NCBI GenBank assembly: GCA_003577005.1
Contig: QEUW01000209.1
Coordinates: forward strand, 1 to 13,685
Source: Chloroflexota bacterium
GTDB taxonomy: Bacteria; Chloroflexota; Anaerolineae; Caldilineales; Caldilineaceae
DNA length: 13,685 bases
Direction: 5' to 3'
Of the stretch, positions 1 through 6,616 are shown piece by piece. The position numbers and the translations under genes were made by a program. The notes beneath the pieces were generated by a model. That model saw nothing but the letters and a program-made list of their open reading frames with translations. It was not told where the DNA came from and did no database searches. Each line of letters opens with the position of its first letter. The stretch's first letter is position 1.

Positions 1-1331
1 TGGGCAATGATACCCAGCCCGGCGGTGACACTGCCAAAGGTATCGATGGCCTGCACCTTCTCGGCGCCAAACTTCTGCGCCAACATCCGCTGGAAGAGCG
101 GAATCTGCGACGAGCCGCCAGTACGGATCACCACGTCGATCTGCTCGGTGCGGAGACCGGACGACTGCAACGTTTCGTTGAGATGGCGCTCGATGATGTT
201 GTGTTCGGGCCGGATCAATTGCTCGAATTCGGTCCGGGTGATCGGTTCGCGGATGATAAAGCCATCCCCCTGAAGACGGATCACTGCTTCGTCCCGTTCG
301 GACAGCCGGCGTTTGACCTGCTCCACCACCTCGAAGAGCTTGAGGGCGTAATTGCTCGTTACCAGTTTGGCCAGCGCCTCGAGGTCGCGCCGCTTCTCGG
401 CTGTGGGTGTGATGGTGCGCAGCGTCTGCATCTGGTCCGGCTGTTGCAGCGTGAGGAGCGTACGCCAGTCGTTGAAAGCGTCGTAGATCCAGACCGGGAG
501 GGGCAGCTTTTTGTCGAGCGAACGATAGAGACTGCCTTCGCCAAAGAGGCGAGGAATCTTGGCGCGCACGATCTTGCGGTCGAAGTGGTCGCCGGCGATA
601 GGGACACCGCCGGTCGCCAGCACCTGGCGCTGGCGCGGGTCGCCCAACCGCATGACGGTGATGTCTAGGGTACCGCCGCCAAAGTCAAAGACCAGGACAT
701 TCTGGGGGCGGGTCATCGAGATTTCGTAATAATGCGCGGCGGCAATGGGTTCATACTCGAAGTAGACCTGTTTGTAGCCGGCCTGGAGCGCAGCATCAAG
801 CAGGCGAGCCTGAGCCAGCGCGTCCGCCTCGGGGTTTTCATTGAAACGCACTGGCCGCCCAAGGACGATGGCGTTGAGTTCGTGGCCTAGCGCCCGTTCG
901 GCGCGACATTTGGCGATATAGAGATAGGCAGCGGCGATATCTTCGAGCGAGTAAAAGAAGCGACCAATGGCCGTGCCGGCGTAACTGGCGTCCGATAGAT
1001 CAGTCTTGAAGGAGACAAAGAGCCGGCCCGGTGAAAGCACATCGACCCAAATGTAGACATCGCGCACAAAGGTAGGCAATTCGGCAAAGGTCTGCGTGAT
1101 CTCGCCGACCCACACCTTCTCCAGTTTACTGGGCCGGCCCAGGTTCTGGTCGAAATAGGCGTTGATGGCTGACCGGCCAAAGGTGATCTGCTGGTCATTG
1201 GTGATATAGAGTACGGTGGGGGTCACCCGGTCGCCAGGGTCGAGCGGGTTGAGCGGGATAGCGCGCAATTGCTGCCCATCGAAGAGCGCCATCCCAGAGT
1301 GCGTGGTGCCAAAATCCATACCGGCAATCAA
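1..1331 (-). CDS. Hsp70-family chaperone, YegD-like (3' end cut by window edge)
   Basis: The reading frame is open for 443 codons and runs off the left edge. It encodes an Hsp70/actin-fold ATPase. The N-terminal phosphate loop DFGTTHSG is at residues 6-13, LGRPVRF at about 157-163, the phosphate-2 loop VFDFGGGTLD at 214-223, and an adenosine-type motif TGGSSQIP at 404-411. It ends in TFGSVTAGL, close to E. coli YegD (DFGSVTAGL near its C-terminus, about 450 aa), so only a few residues should be missing. The substrate-binding domain of DnaK is absent, as in YegD. An in-frame TGA two codons upstream restricts the start to TTG (1329-1331) or the ATG at 1317-1319. I chose TTG because it aligns with the YegD N-terminus and has AGGTGA just upstream, although the spacer is only 3 nt. 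YegD proteins are poorly characterised, so a chaperone role is inferred from family membership only. Confidence 0.9.
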   Translation of the reverse strand, partial: MIAGMDFGTTHSGMALFDGQQLRAIPLNPLDPGDRVTPTVLYITNDQQITFGRSAINAYFDQNLGRPSKLEKVWVGEITQTFAELPTFVRDVYIWVDVLSPGRLFVSFKTDLSDASYAGTAIGRFFYSLEDIAAAYLYIAKCRAERALGHELNAIVLGRPVRFNENPEADALAQARLLDAALQAGYKQVYFEYEPIAAAHYYEISMTRPQNVLVFDFGGGTLDITVMRLGDPRQRQVLATGGVPIAGDHFDRKIVRAKIPRLFGEGSLYRSLDKKLPLPVWIYDAFNDWRTLLTLQQPDQMQTLRTITPTAEKRRDLEALAKLVTSNYALKLFEVVEQVKRRLSERDEAVIRLQGDGFIIREPITRTEFEQLIRPEHNIIERHLNETLQSSGLRTEQIDVVIRTGGSSQIPLFQRMLAQKFGAEKVQAIDTFGSVTAGLGIIA

Positions 1332-1378
1332 GGGTCACCTGCCTTTCGGGAACGAATGGTTTGCGCCGCGAACTTGTC

Positions 1379-1406
1379 ATAATAGCACGCCGTTTGCAGA
1401 TTGCAA
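1379..1406 (-). promoter_or_regulatory. Sigma-70-type promoter for the yegD-like gene
   Basis: Read on the minus strand, there is a -35 TTGCAA (1401-1406), a 16-bp spacer, and a -10 TATTAT (1379-1384, five of six consensus bases). Transcription would begin near 1372, leaving a 5' leader of about 40 nt. It sits in the AT-richest part of the divergent intergenic region. Assignment is by consensus match only. Confidence 0.6.
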
Positions 1407-1434
1407 AATTATAAAATCAAACTCGCGCCCTTAT

Positions 1435-1463
1435 TTGGCGGATCGATGGCCTGAGGCTACAAT
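1435..1463 (+). promoter_or_regulatory. Sigma-70-type promoter for the membrane protein gene
   Basis: A -35 TTGGCG (1435-1440), an exact 17-bp spacer and a -10 TACAAT (1458-1463) lie about 50 bp before the ATG at 1513. A weak AGGA ribosome-binding match at 1493-1496 is 16 nt from the start, which is longer than usual. This promoter diverges from that of the yegD-like gene without overlapping it. Confidence 0.55.
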
Positions 1464-1512
1464 GGCCGAGACTTGTCACCGCACCTGACCTCAGGATAAC
1501 GACCGGCACTCT

Positions 1513-3456
1513 ATGGACGCAGCTTTTTTCAGTGGGCTTGACCTTATCCGGTATTGTGGGCTAGCGCTGTTTCTCTACATCCTGCCCGGGTGGGGTTTGC
1601 TCCGTTGGGGTTGGCGGAACAATCCGTTGAACTGGGGCGAACAGCTTGGGCTGGCGACAAGCCTGAGCCTGGCGCTCTACCCCCTTGTGACGCTTTGGTT
1701 CTATCAGGCTGGCCTACACCCTGGGCCGTCTGTTGGTTGGGCGCTCGGCGGCATGGGGTTAGCGTTGTGGCTGTGGTCGCAGCATGAGCGCCTCTTGCGC
1801 TGGCCCTCAGCACGCCTGTGGCTCCACTGGCGCACTGCACCGGACTACGCATACGCCGCGCTGATCATCGTCCTCGTCCTCACTCGCCTGCTGCCCATCC
1901 GCACCATGGTGGCCCCAGCCTGGGGAGATTCGGTACACCACACGCTAATCGTGCAGTTGATGCTCGACCACGGCGGCCTGTTTCAGTCGTGGGCGCCCTA
2001 CGCACCGTTGGCGACCTTCTCCTATCACTTTGGCTTTCACGCGGCGATGGCAAATTGGGCATGGATCAGCGACATGGAGGCTGCGCAGGCTGTGCTGGTG
2101 GGCGCGCAGATGGTTAATGTGTTAGCTGTTCTGGCGCTCTACCCATTGGCGGTGCGGCTGGCGGGCGGGAACCGGTGGGCCGGTGTGGTTGCGGGGCTGG
2201 CGGCGGGGCTGTTGTTCCAAGTGCCCGCCTACTATGTCAACTGGGGTCGCTATACCCAGTTGGCCGGCCAGGCAATCTTACCCGGCTTGCTGTGGGCATT
2301 CGATCTGTGGTGGACCGAAAAGCCGCGACCGGCGCCGCGTCTGCTCTTGCTGATCGTCTTGCTCGGCGCTGGTCTGGTCTTGACGCACTATCGCATTGCC
2401 GCCATTGCGGGCGCCGCAGGGGTGGCATGGGCATTGTGGGCGCGCTGGCAGCACCGGCGCCACATACGGGATTGGGTTGAACGCACGTTGTTGAGCGTTG
2501 GCGCCGCCGTGCTCATTGGTTTGATCGTTGTACCCTGGGTGTTCGTCATCCAATCCGCACGGCTGCCTTATGTGGCGGGCGTCGTGGCGCAGCAGGGGCT
2601 TGACCCGGCGCTTGCGAGTAGCGACCTGACCGCCTGGGGTACTGCTGATCTCTTTTACAGCCGGCTTGGCTGGCTGGCCGCCGTGGGTGCGCTCCTGCTG
2701 GCGTTTGTGCGCAGCCCCAAGATAGCGCTCACCGTTGCCCTTTGGTGTCTGTTTACCTTTTTGGTGACCAACCCTTATCTCCTGGGGCTGCCCGGTTCGG
2801 GTCTCGTCAACAACTTTACCCTGGTCATCGGCGCCTATCTGCCAATCGCATTGGCGCTCGGCTGGCTGGTCGCCGAGGGTGAACGCCTATTACCAGCTAC
2901 ATTGCCGCTGCAACTCACGATTCTTCTCCTCTTTACACTGCTAACGATTTATGGCGCACGCCAACAAATGCAGATCATCGATCCATTCTTCCAGATGGTC
3001 ACGCCGGCCGATGAGGCTGCGCTGGCGTGGGTCGAGCAGAACACACAGGCGGACGCACGCTTTCTGGTGAATGGATTTCTGGCCTATGGCGACACGGTCG
3101 TAGTCGGCTCGGATGCGGGCTGGTGGTTGCCCTACTACACCCGCCGCTCCAACACGATCCCGCCTATCTCGTATACAACTGAACTGCTCAATCCCGAAGT
3201 CGATCGGCAGACGCTGCGCCAGTTGATCATCGATCTTGACGAGAGTAGAGGCGATGCTGACCAGTTACGGCGCATCTTGTGCCAGGCAGAGACCACCCAT
3301 ATTTACCTGGGAGACCGCCGGGGGCAAGTTGGCTATGGCGCAACACCGTCAGTACCAGTGGAGTGGCTGATCGATAACCCAGACTTTGAACTTCTGCATC
3401 AGGAAGGCCAGGCCCAGGTTTGGGCGTTTGAGCGAGAGGGATGTTCTGGGAGTTGA
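1513..3456 (+). CDS. Polytopic membrane protein, GT-C glycosyltransferase-like
   Basis: The product is 647 residues with about 12-13 predicted membrane segments between residues 10 and 480 (for example 10-30, 112-128, 195-215, 221-242, 276-292, 325-346, 386-400, 404-424, 434-454, 462-480). A soluble domain of about 160 residues follows. The loop after the fourth segment carries GDSVHH (138-143) and later SYHFGFH (170-176). An acidic residue with nearby histidines in the first large outer loop is typical of GT-C enzymes, which use lipid-linked sugars. The C-terminal domain (about 490-647), starting TPADEAALAWVEQNT and including GWWLPYYTRR, resembles the outer domain of such proteins. I infer a role in glycan or cell-envelope assembly, but the family is uncharacterised and no substrate can be named. 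Neighbouring genes give no pathway context. The start is the first ATG, and the first membrane segment follows directly. Confidence 0.75.
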   Translation: MDAAFFSGLDLIRYCGLALFLYILPGWGLLRWGWRNNPLNWGEQLGLATSLSLALYPLVTLWFYQAGLHPGPSVGWALGGMGLALWLWSQHERLLRWPSARLWLHWRTAPDYAYAALIIVLVLTRLLPIRTMVAPAWGDSVHHTLIVQLMLDHGGLFQSWAPYAPLATFSYHFGFHAAMANWAWISDMEAAQAVLVGAQMVNVLAVLALYPLAVRLAGGNRWAGVVAGLAAGLLFQVPAYYVNWGRYTQLAGQAILPGLLWAFDLWWTEKPRPAPRLLLLIVLLGAGLVLTHYRIAAIAGAAGVAWALWARWQHRRHIRDWVERTLLSVGAAVLIGLIVVPWVFVIQSARLPYVAGVVAQQGLDPALASSDLTAWGTADLFYSRLGWLAAVGALLLAFVRSPKIALTVALWCLFTFLVTNPYLLGLPGSGLVNNFTLVIGAYLPIALALGWLVAEGERLLPATLPLQLTILLLFTLLTIYGARQQMQIIDPFFQMVTPADEAALAWVEQNTQADARFLVNGFLAYGDTVVVGSDAGWWLPYYTRRSNTIPPISYTTELLNPEVDRQTLRQLIIDLDESRGDADQLRRILCQAETTHIYLGDRRGQVGYGATPSVPVEWLIDNPDFELLHQEGQAQVWAFEREGCSGS

Positions 3457-3476
3457 GCATCCTAGTGTAAGCTAAC

Positions 3477-3507
3477 TTGCAATTCTTGCTGTATATTGTG
3501 GTATACT
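3477..3507 (+). promoter_or_regulatory. Candidate extended -10 promoter for leuS1
   Basis: TGGTATACT (3499-3507) is an extended -10 (TGn plus TATACT). A -35-like TTGCAA lies at 3477-3482 with a long 19-bp spacer, which an extended -10 can tolerate. Predicted transcription starts near 3514, leaving a long structured leader before leuS1. Confidence 0.45.
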
Positions 3508-3577
3508 CATGGGCTATGATGGACGCATACAGGCCTACATGCTGTATTGATCGCTGCTCCATATCCGTTTTCCACCT

Positions 3578-3603
3578 GACCACCGGCATCTCTGTGGGTG
3601 GTC
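3578..3603 (+). other. Hairpin 1 in the leuS1 leader
   Basis: A perfect 7-bp stem, GACCACC (3578-3584) pairing with GGTGGTC (3597-3603), closes a 12-nt loop. It is not followed by a T-run, so it is not an intrinsic terminator. The 3' arm contains GGGTGGT, which superficially recalls a T-box core, but the rest of that motif is not found. Confidence 0.45.
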
Positions 3604-3618
3604 TCCTCGCGCTTAGAT

Positions 3619-3665
3619 AGCCCGCACTGTGCGACTGGCCCTTGTGGCCGAACCAGTGACGGGCT
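3619..3665 (+). other. Hairpin 2 in the leuS1 leader
   Basis: AGCCCGCACTG (3619-3629) pairs with CAGTG (3654-3658) and CGGGCT (3660-3665), giving 11 base pairs with one bulged A (3659). Inside is a second stem, GGCC (3637-3640) with GGCC (3646-3649), closing a 5-nt loop. An alternative inner stem ACTGG/CCAGT (3634-3638/3653-3657) would compete with it. No T-run follows. It could be a structured leader RNA or a relic of a repeat element. Confidence 0.5.
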
Positions 3666-3694
3666 GAACCCCAGACGAAAATAGAGGAAGTAAA

Positions 3695-3806
3695 ACGTAA
3701 TGCGTAATCCGTATTGCGTGTTCCGTATCGCGTGGCGCATCTACAAAGCAGCCAGAACTGCCACCACCTAACACAAGAATCACCGACTACGGAGTACGCA
3801 GTACGC
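3695..3806. repeat. Imperfect inverted repeat made of opposed heptad arrays
   Basis: Nineteen bases at 3695-3713 match the reverse complement of 3788-3806 at 16 positions, enclosing about 74 bp. The three mismatches occur at the same place in successive 7-bp units (A in the left arm, C in the complement of the right), as expected for two copies of one heptad family facing each other. It could fold into a long imperfect hairpin in the transcript just before leuS1. Confidence 0.6.
3696..3737. repeat. Six-unit heptanucleotide (7-bp) tandem array
   Basis: Six contiguous 7-bp units each begin with CGT. The first three follow CGTAWTS (first unit CGTAATG) and the last three have decayed to CGTNNNS. 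The period holds exactly over 42 bp. I recall very similar degenerate arrays scattered between genes in Chloroflexota genomes, and heptanucleotide arrays known as STRR in filamentous cyanobacteria. The relationship is inferred from resemblance. Confidence 0.7.
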
Positions 3807-3808
3807 AC
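3788..3808. repeat. Three-unit heptad array, opposite orientation
   Basis: Three 7-bp units, TACGGAG, TACGCAG and TACGCAC, run end to end. On the minus strand they read as CGTA-type heptads of the same family as the array at 3696-3737. They end 30 bp before the leuS1 start codon. Confidence 0.6.
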
Positions 3809-3838
3809 CGATCAATTCTCTCGGCGCGAGGAACTATC

Positions 3839-6421
3839 ATGGCAAAAGAGCATACGTACAATCCCAAAGTGATCGAGCCCAAGTGGCAGGCATACTGGCA
3901 AGAGCACCAGACCTTCTGCACCCCGGCCGACCCGGCGCTCTTGCAGGCCCGGCCCAAGGCTTATATTCTGGACATGTTCCCCTACCCCTCTGGCGATGGC
4001 CTGCACGTCGGCCACCCCAAGGGCTACACGGCGTCGGATGTGATCGCCCGCGTGCGGCGGATGCAGGGCTACCATGTCCTCCACACCATGGGTTGGGACT
4101 CCTTTGGTCTGCCCGCCGAACGGGCCGCTGACAGGGTAGGGGTTCACCCCCATGTCATCACCGAACGCAACATCGCCACCTTCCGCCGCCAGTTACAGCG
4201 CGTGGGTCTCTCGTACGACTGGGCGCGCGAGGTGACGACCTCATCGCCCGAATACTACAAGTGGACGCAATGGATCTTTCTACGGCTGTTCGAGCGCGGG
4301 CTGGCCTATATGGCCGATGTGCCCGTGAACTGGTCGCCCAGCCTGGGCACCGTGCTCTCCAACGAGGAAGTCCACGACGGCAAGTACGTCGAAACCGACG
4401 AACCGGTCGAGCGCCGCCTCATGCGCCAGTGGATGTTGCGCATTACCGCCTATGCCGAACGGCTGCTGGAAGATCTGGACGAGTTGGACTGGCCTGAAAG
4501 CATCAAGGAGCAGCAACGCAACTGGATCGGCAAGTCGGAAGGAGCATATATTGATTTTGAAATCGTTGACAATGGACAATGGACGATAGACGATAGGCCA
4601 CCGCCCATCCGCACTTTTACGACCCGGCCTGATACGCTCTTTGGTGCGACCTACGTTGTGCTGGCGCCGGAGCATCCGCTGGTGGATCAGATCGTCACAG
4701 CCGATCAGCAGGACGCGGTGCAAGCATATATCGCCGCAGCACAACGCCGCTCTGACCTGGAACGCACGGCAGCCACCGAGGAGAAGACGGGCGTCTTCAC
4801 CGGCGCGTATGCGGCCAACCCGGCTACGGGCCAGGCGCTTCCCATTTGGGTCGCCGATTACGTACTGATGGGCTACGGTACCGGCGCCATCATGGCCGTA
4901 CCCGCCCACGATGAGCGCGACCACGCCTTTGCCCGCCAACATGGGCTGCCCGTCCTCGAAGTCGTGCGCGGGGGCGAGGTTCCGGTGCAGGAGGCGGCCT
5001 TTGTGGGCGAGGGCATCAACGTCAACAGCAGGTTCTTAGATGGCTTGCCCACGCCAGAAGCCGAGCGACGAATCATCGAGTGGCTGGAGGAGACGGGTCA
5101 CGGCGAACGCGGCGTCCAGTACCGGCTGCGCGACTGGCTCTTCTCGCGCCAGCGCTACTGGGGCGAACCCTTCCCCATCATCCACCTGGACGATGGGGCG
5201 ATCATGCCCGTGCCGGAGGATCAACTGCCGGTGAAGTTGCCGGGGGTGCTGGAAAATCCGCCGGTCGACGGCCAGCCGCCCCTGGCGCGGGCCGACGATG
5301 ACTGGCTGCTGGTGACGCTGCCCGACGGCCGCACCGGCGTGCGCGAGACCAACACCATGCCCCAGTGGGCGGGCTCGTGCTGGTACTATCTGCGCTTCAT
5401 CGACCCGCACAACGACCAGCAGCCCTGGCGCCCGGCGTTGGAACAGTATTGGATGCCCGTGGACCTCTACATCGGTGGGGTGGAACATGCCGTGCTGCAC
5501 CTGCTCTACGCCCGTTTCTGGCACAAGGTGCTATACGATGCAGGCCTGGTCTCCACCAGGGAGCCCTTTCAGAAACTGTTCAACCAGGGGCTGATCCAGG
5601 CGTATTCGTACCAGGACGAGTCCGGCAAGTACTATTACCCGCATGAGGTCGAGGAACGGGACGGGCAGTGGTTCGCCAAGACCACGGGCCGGCCTGTGCG
5701 CACGCAACTGGAGAAGATGTCGAAATCGCGCTACAACATCTTCGGGCTGGACGCCGTCGTAGACGAGTATGGCGCCGATGCGCTGCGGCTCTACGAACTC
5801 TTTATCGGCCCGTTGAGCGCCAGTGGCCCCTGGCAGATGGACGGCCTGGCCGGCGTCTACCGCTTCTTACAGCGCGTCTGGCGGCTGGTGATCGACGAGC
5901 AGAGCGGCGAGTTGAACCCAAGGCTGGCGACAACACCGGCGGAGCGCGCGCCGGATCTGCACCGACTGCTGCACAAGACGATCCGTCAGGTGAGCGAGGC
6001 CGTCGAGTCGCTGGACAAGATGAACACGGCGGTCAGTACGTTGATGACCTTTGTCAATGCGGCGACCCAGGCCGCTATATTCCCGGTCGAGATGGCCAAG
6101 ATCTTCTTGCGGCTGCTGGCTCCCTTTGCGCCCCACATCGCCGAAGAGCTGTGGCAACGGTTGGGTGAGCGTGAAACCATCGCCTACGCGCCGTGGCCGA
6201 CCTACGATGCCGAATTGGCTAGCGACGAGATTATCGAGATCGCAGTCCAGGTCAATGGCAAGCTGCGCAGCGTGGTTCCAGTCCCGGCCGGTGCATCGGA
6301 TGCGGTTTTAGAAGCAGCCGCCCGGCAAGATGAGAAGATCCAACGTGCGCTCGACGGCGCCACCGTCCAGAGAGTCATCGTAGCGCCGGGAAGACTTGTA
6401 AACTTTTTGACCAGAGGTTAA
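3839..6421 (+). CDS. leuS: Leucyl-tRNA synthetase, divergent copy (LeuS1)
   Basis: This is an 860-residue class I synthetase that attaches leucine to tRNA-Leu in the cytoplasm, and all domains are present. The HIGH motif is HVGH (56-59). The editing (CP1) domain has the threonine-rich TTRPDT (261-266) and [12 protein letters not shown] with the key aspartate D358. KMSKS is at 626-630, followed by an anticodon-binding domain and the C-terminal VQVNGKLR tail. Sequence around [17 protein letters not shown] (162-178) is closer to LeuRS of Bacteroidetes/Spirochaetes type than to LeuS2. The zinc-ribbon cysteines expected here are replaced (NWSP, no CxxC). Residues 244-253 are encoded by a 7-bp repeat array, an extra loop in the editing domain. 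GAGGA lies 6 nt before the ATG. It looks intact and functional, and horizontal acquisition is my inference. LeuS2 lies 195 bp downstream. Confidence 0.96.
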   Translation: MAKEHTYNPKVIEPKWQAYWQEHQTFCTPADPALLQARPKAYILDMFPYPSGDGLHVGHPKGYTASDVIARVRRMQGYHVLHTMGWDSFGLPAERAADRVGVHPHVITERNIATFRRQLQRVGLSYDWAREVTTSSPEYYKWTQWIFLRLFERGLAYMADVPVNWSPSLGTVLSNEEVHDGKYVETDEPVERRLMRQWMLRITAYAERLLEDLDELDWPESIKEQQRNWIGKSEGAYIDFEIVDNGQWTIDDRPPPIRTFTTRPDTLFGATYVVLAPEHPLVDQIVTADQQDAVQAYIAAAQRRSDLERTAATEEKTGVFTGAYAANPATGQALPIWVADYVLMGYGTGAIMAVPAHDERDHAFARQHGLPVLEVVRGGEVPVQEAAFVGEGINVNSRFLDGLPTPEAERRIIEWLEETGHGERGVQYRLRDWLFSRQRYWGEPFPIIHLDDGAIMPVPEDQLPVKLPGVLENPPVDGQPPLARADDDWLLVTLPDGRTGVRETNTMPQWAGSCWYYLRFIDPHNDQQPWRPALEQYWMPVDLYIGGVEHAVLHLLYARFWHKVLYDAGLVSTREPFQKLFNQGLIQAYSYQDESGKYYYPHEVEERDGQWFAKTTGRPVRTQLEKMSKSRYNIFGLDAVVDEYGADALRLYELFIGPLSASGPWQMDGLAGVYRFLQRVWRLVIDEQSGELNPRLATTPAERAPDLHRLLHKTIRQVSEAVESLDKMNTAVSTLMTFVNAATQAAIFPVEMAKIFLRLLAPFAPHIAEELWQRLGERETIAYAPWPTYDAELASDEIIEIAVQVNGKLRSVVPVPAGASDAVLEAAARQDEKIQRALDGATVQRVIVAPGRLVNFLTRG
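4568..4595 (+). repeat. Heptad array translated in frame inside leuS1
   Basis: Four contiguous 7-bp units, two of GACAATG then two of GACGATA, lie within the coding sequence. They encode residues 244-253 ([10 protein letters not shown]) between two strands of the CP1 editing domain, just before TTRPDT. LeuS2 has only a short turn at this point, so the array looks like an insertion that preserved the frame. It differs in unit sequence from the arrays in the leader but has the same period. Confidence 0.7.
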
Positions 6422-6444
6422 ACTTTGGGAAGTAGGTGATTGTC

Positions 6445-6601
6445 TAGAACACGGATTGGCAGGATGATAGAACTGGCGCCTGACCAAAAAGAGTAGTTGC
6501 CGCGGCGTGCGCACGCTGCAATGTCTTGAACCTATTGGGGCGGACGCCCGGACACCGCCGTATCATCTCCTATCCGTGTCATCCTGCAAATCTGTGTTCT
6601 A
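6445..6601. repeat. MITE-like 157-bp element with 25-bp inverted ends
   Basis: The 25-bp ends (6445-6469 and 6577-6601) are inverted copies, identical at 22 positions. Two of the three differences give G-U pairs in RNA, so 24 of 25 could pair. The left end begins TAGAACACGGATT. The 107-bp interior has a 12-bp perfect palindrome GCGTGCGCACGC (6505-6516) and a GGCGG/CCGCC stem (6539-6543/6555-6559). Similar ACACGGAT-type sequences are, as I recall, widespread in Chloroflexota genomes. It fills nearly the whole gap between the leuS genes and ends 3 nt before the AGGAG (6605-6609) that serves leuS2. There is no coding content and no evident target-site duplication. Confidence 0.6.
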
Positions 6602-6616
6602 ATCAGGAGTACACTC

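Larger units (their letters stand above)
3457..3838. other. Gene-free 382-bp region upstream of leuS1
   Basis: No convincing gene is present. ORFs here are short, lack good ribosome-binding sites, and mostly translate the repeats. The stretch holds, in order: a promoter candidate (3477-3507), a hairpin (3578-3603), a larger bulged hairpin (3619-3665), a six-unit heptanucleotide array (3696-3737), and an inverted three-unit heptad array (3788-3808). The leuS1 ribosome-binding site GAGGA (3828-3832) follows, 6 nt before the ATG. If the promoter is real, leuS1 has an untranslated leader of about 325 nt. Confidence 0.75.

Noticed and set aside
3451..3477. Hairpin AGTTGAGC/GCTAACT at the end of the membrane protein gene as a terminator
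   Set aside because: The stem is short with a bulge, includes the stop codon, and is not followed by a T-run.
3509..3550. 13-codon ORF (MGYDGRIQAYMLY) in the leuS1 leader as an attenuator peptide
   Set aside because: It has a single leucine codon, no ribosome-binding site, and begins at or before the predicted transcription start.
3594..3611. T-box-like string GTGGGTGGT followed by CTCCTCGCG upstream of leuS1, with TGGT matching the tRNA-Leu ACCA end
   Set aside because: The canonical GGGTGGNACCGCG core is interrupted, no specifier stem with a Leu codon, AG bulge or K-turn is recognisable, and no terminator or anti-SD helix follows. The GGTGGTC also pairs with an upstream arm in a simple hairpin.
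3227..3808. 193-codon minus-strand ORF overlapping the end of the membrane protein gene and the leader
   Set aside because: Its sequence is the antisense of real coding sequence plus translated heptad repeats (runs such as RNTDYALRF), with no family resemblance or ribosome-binding site.
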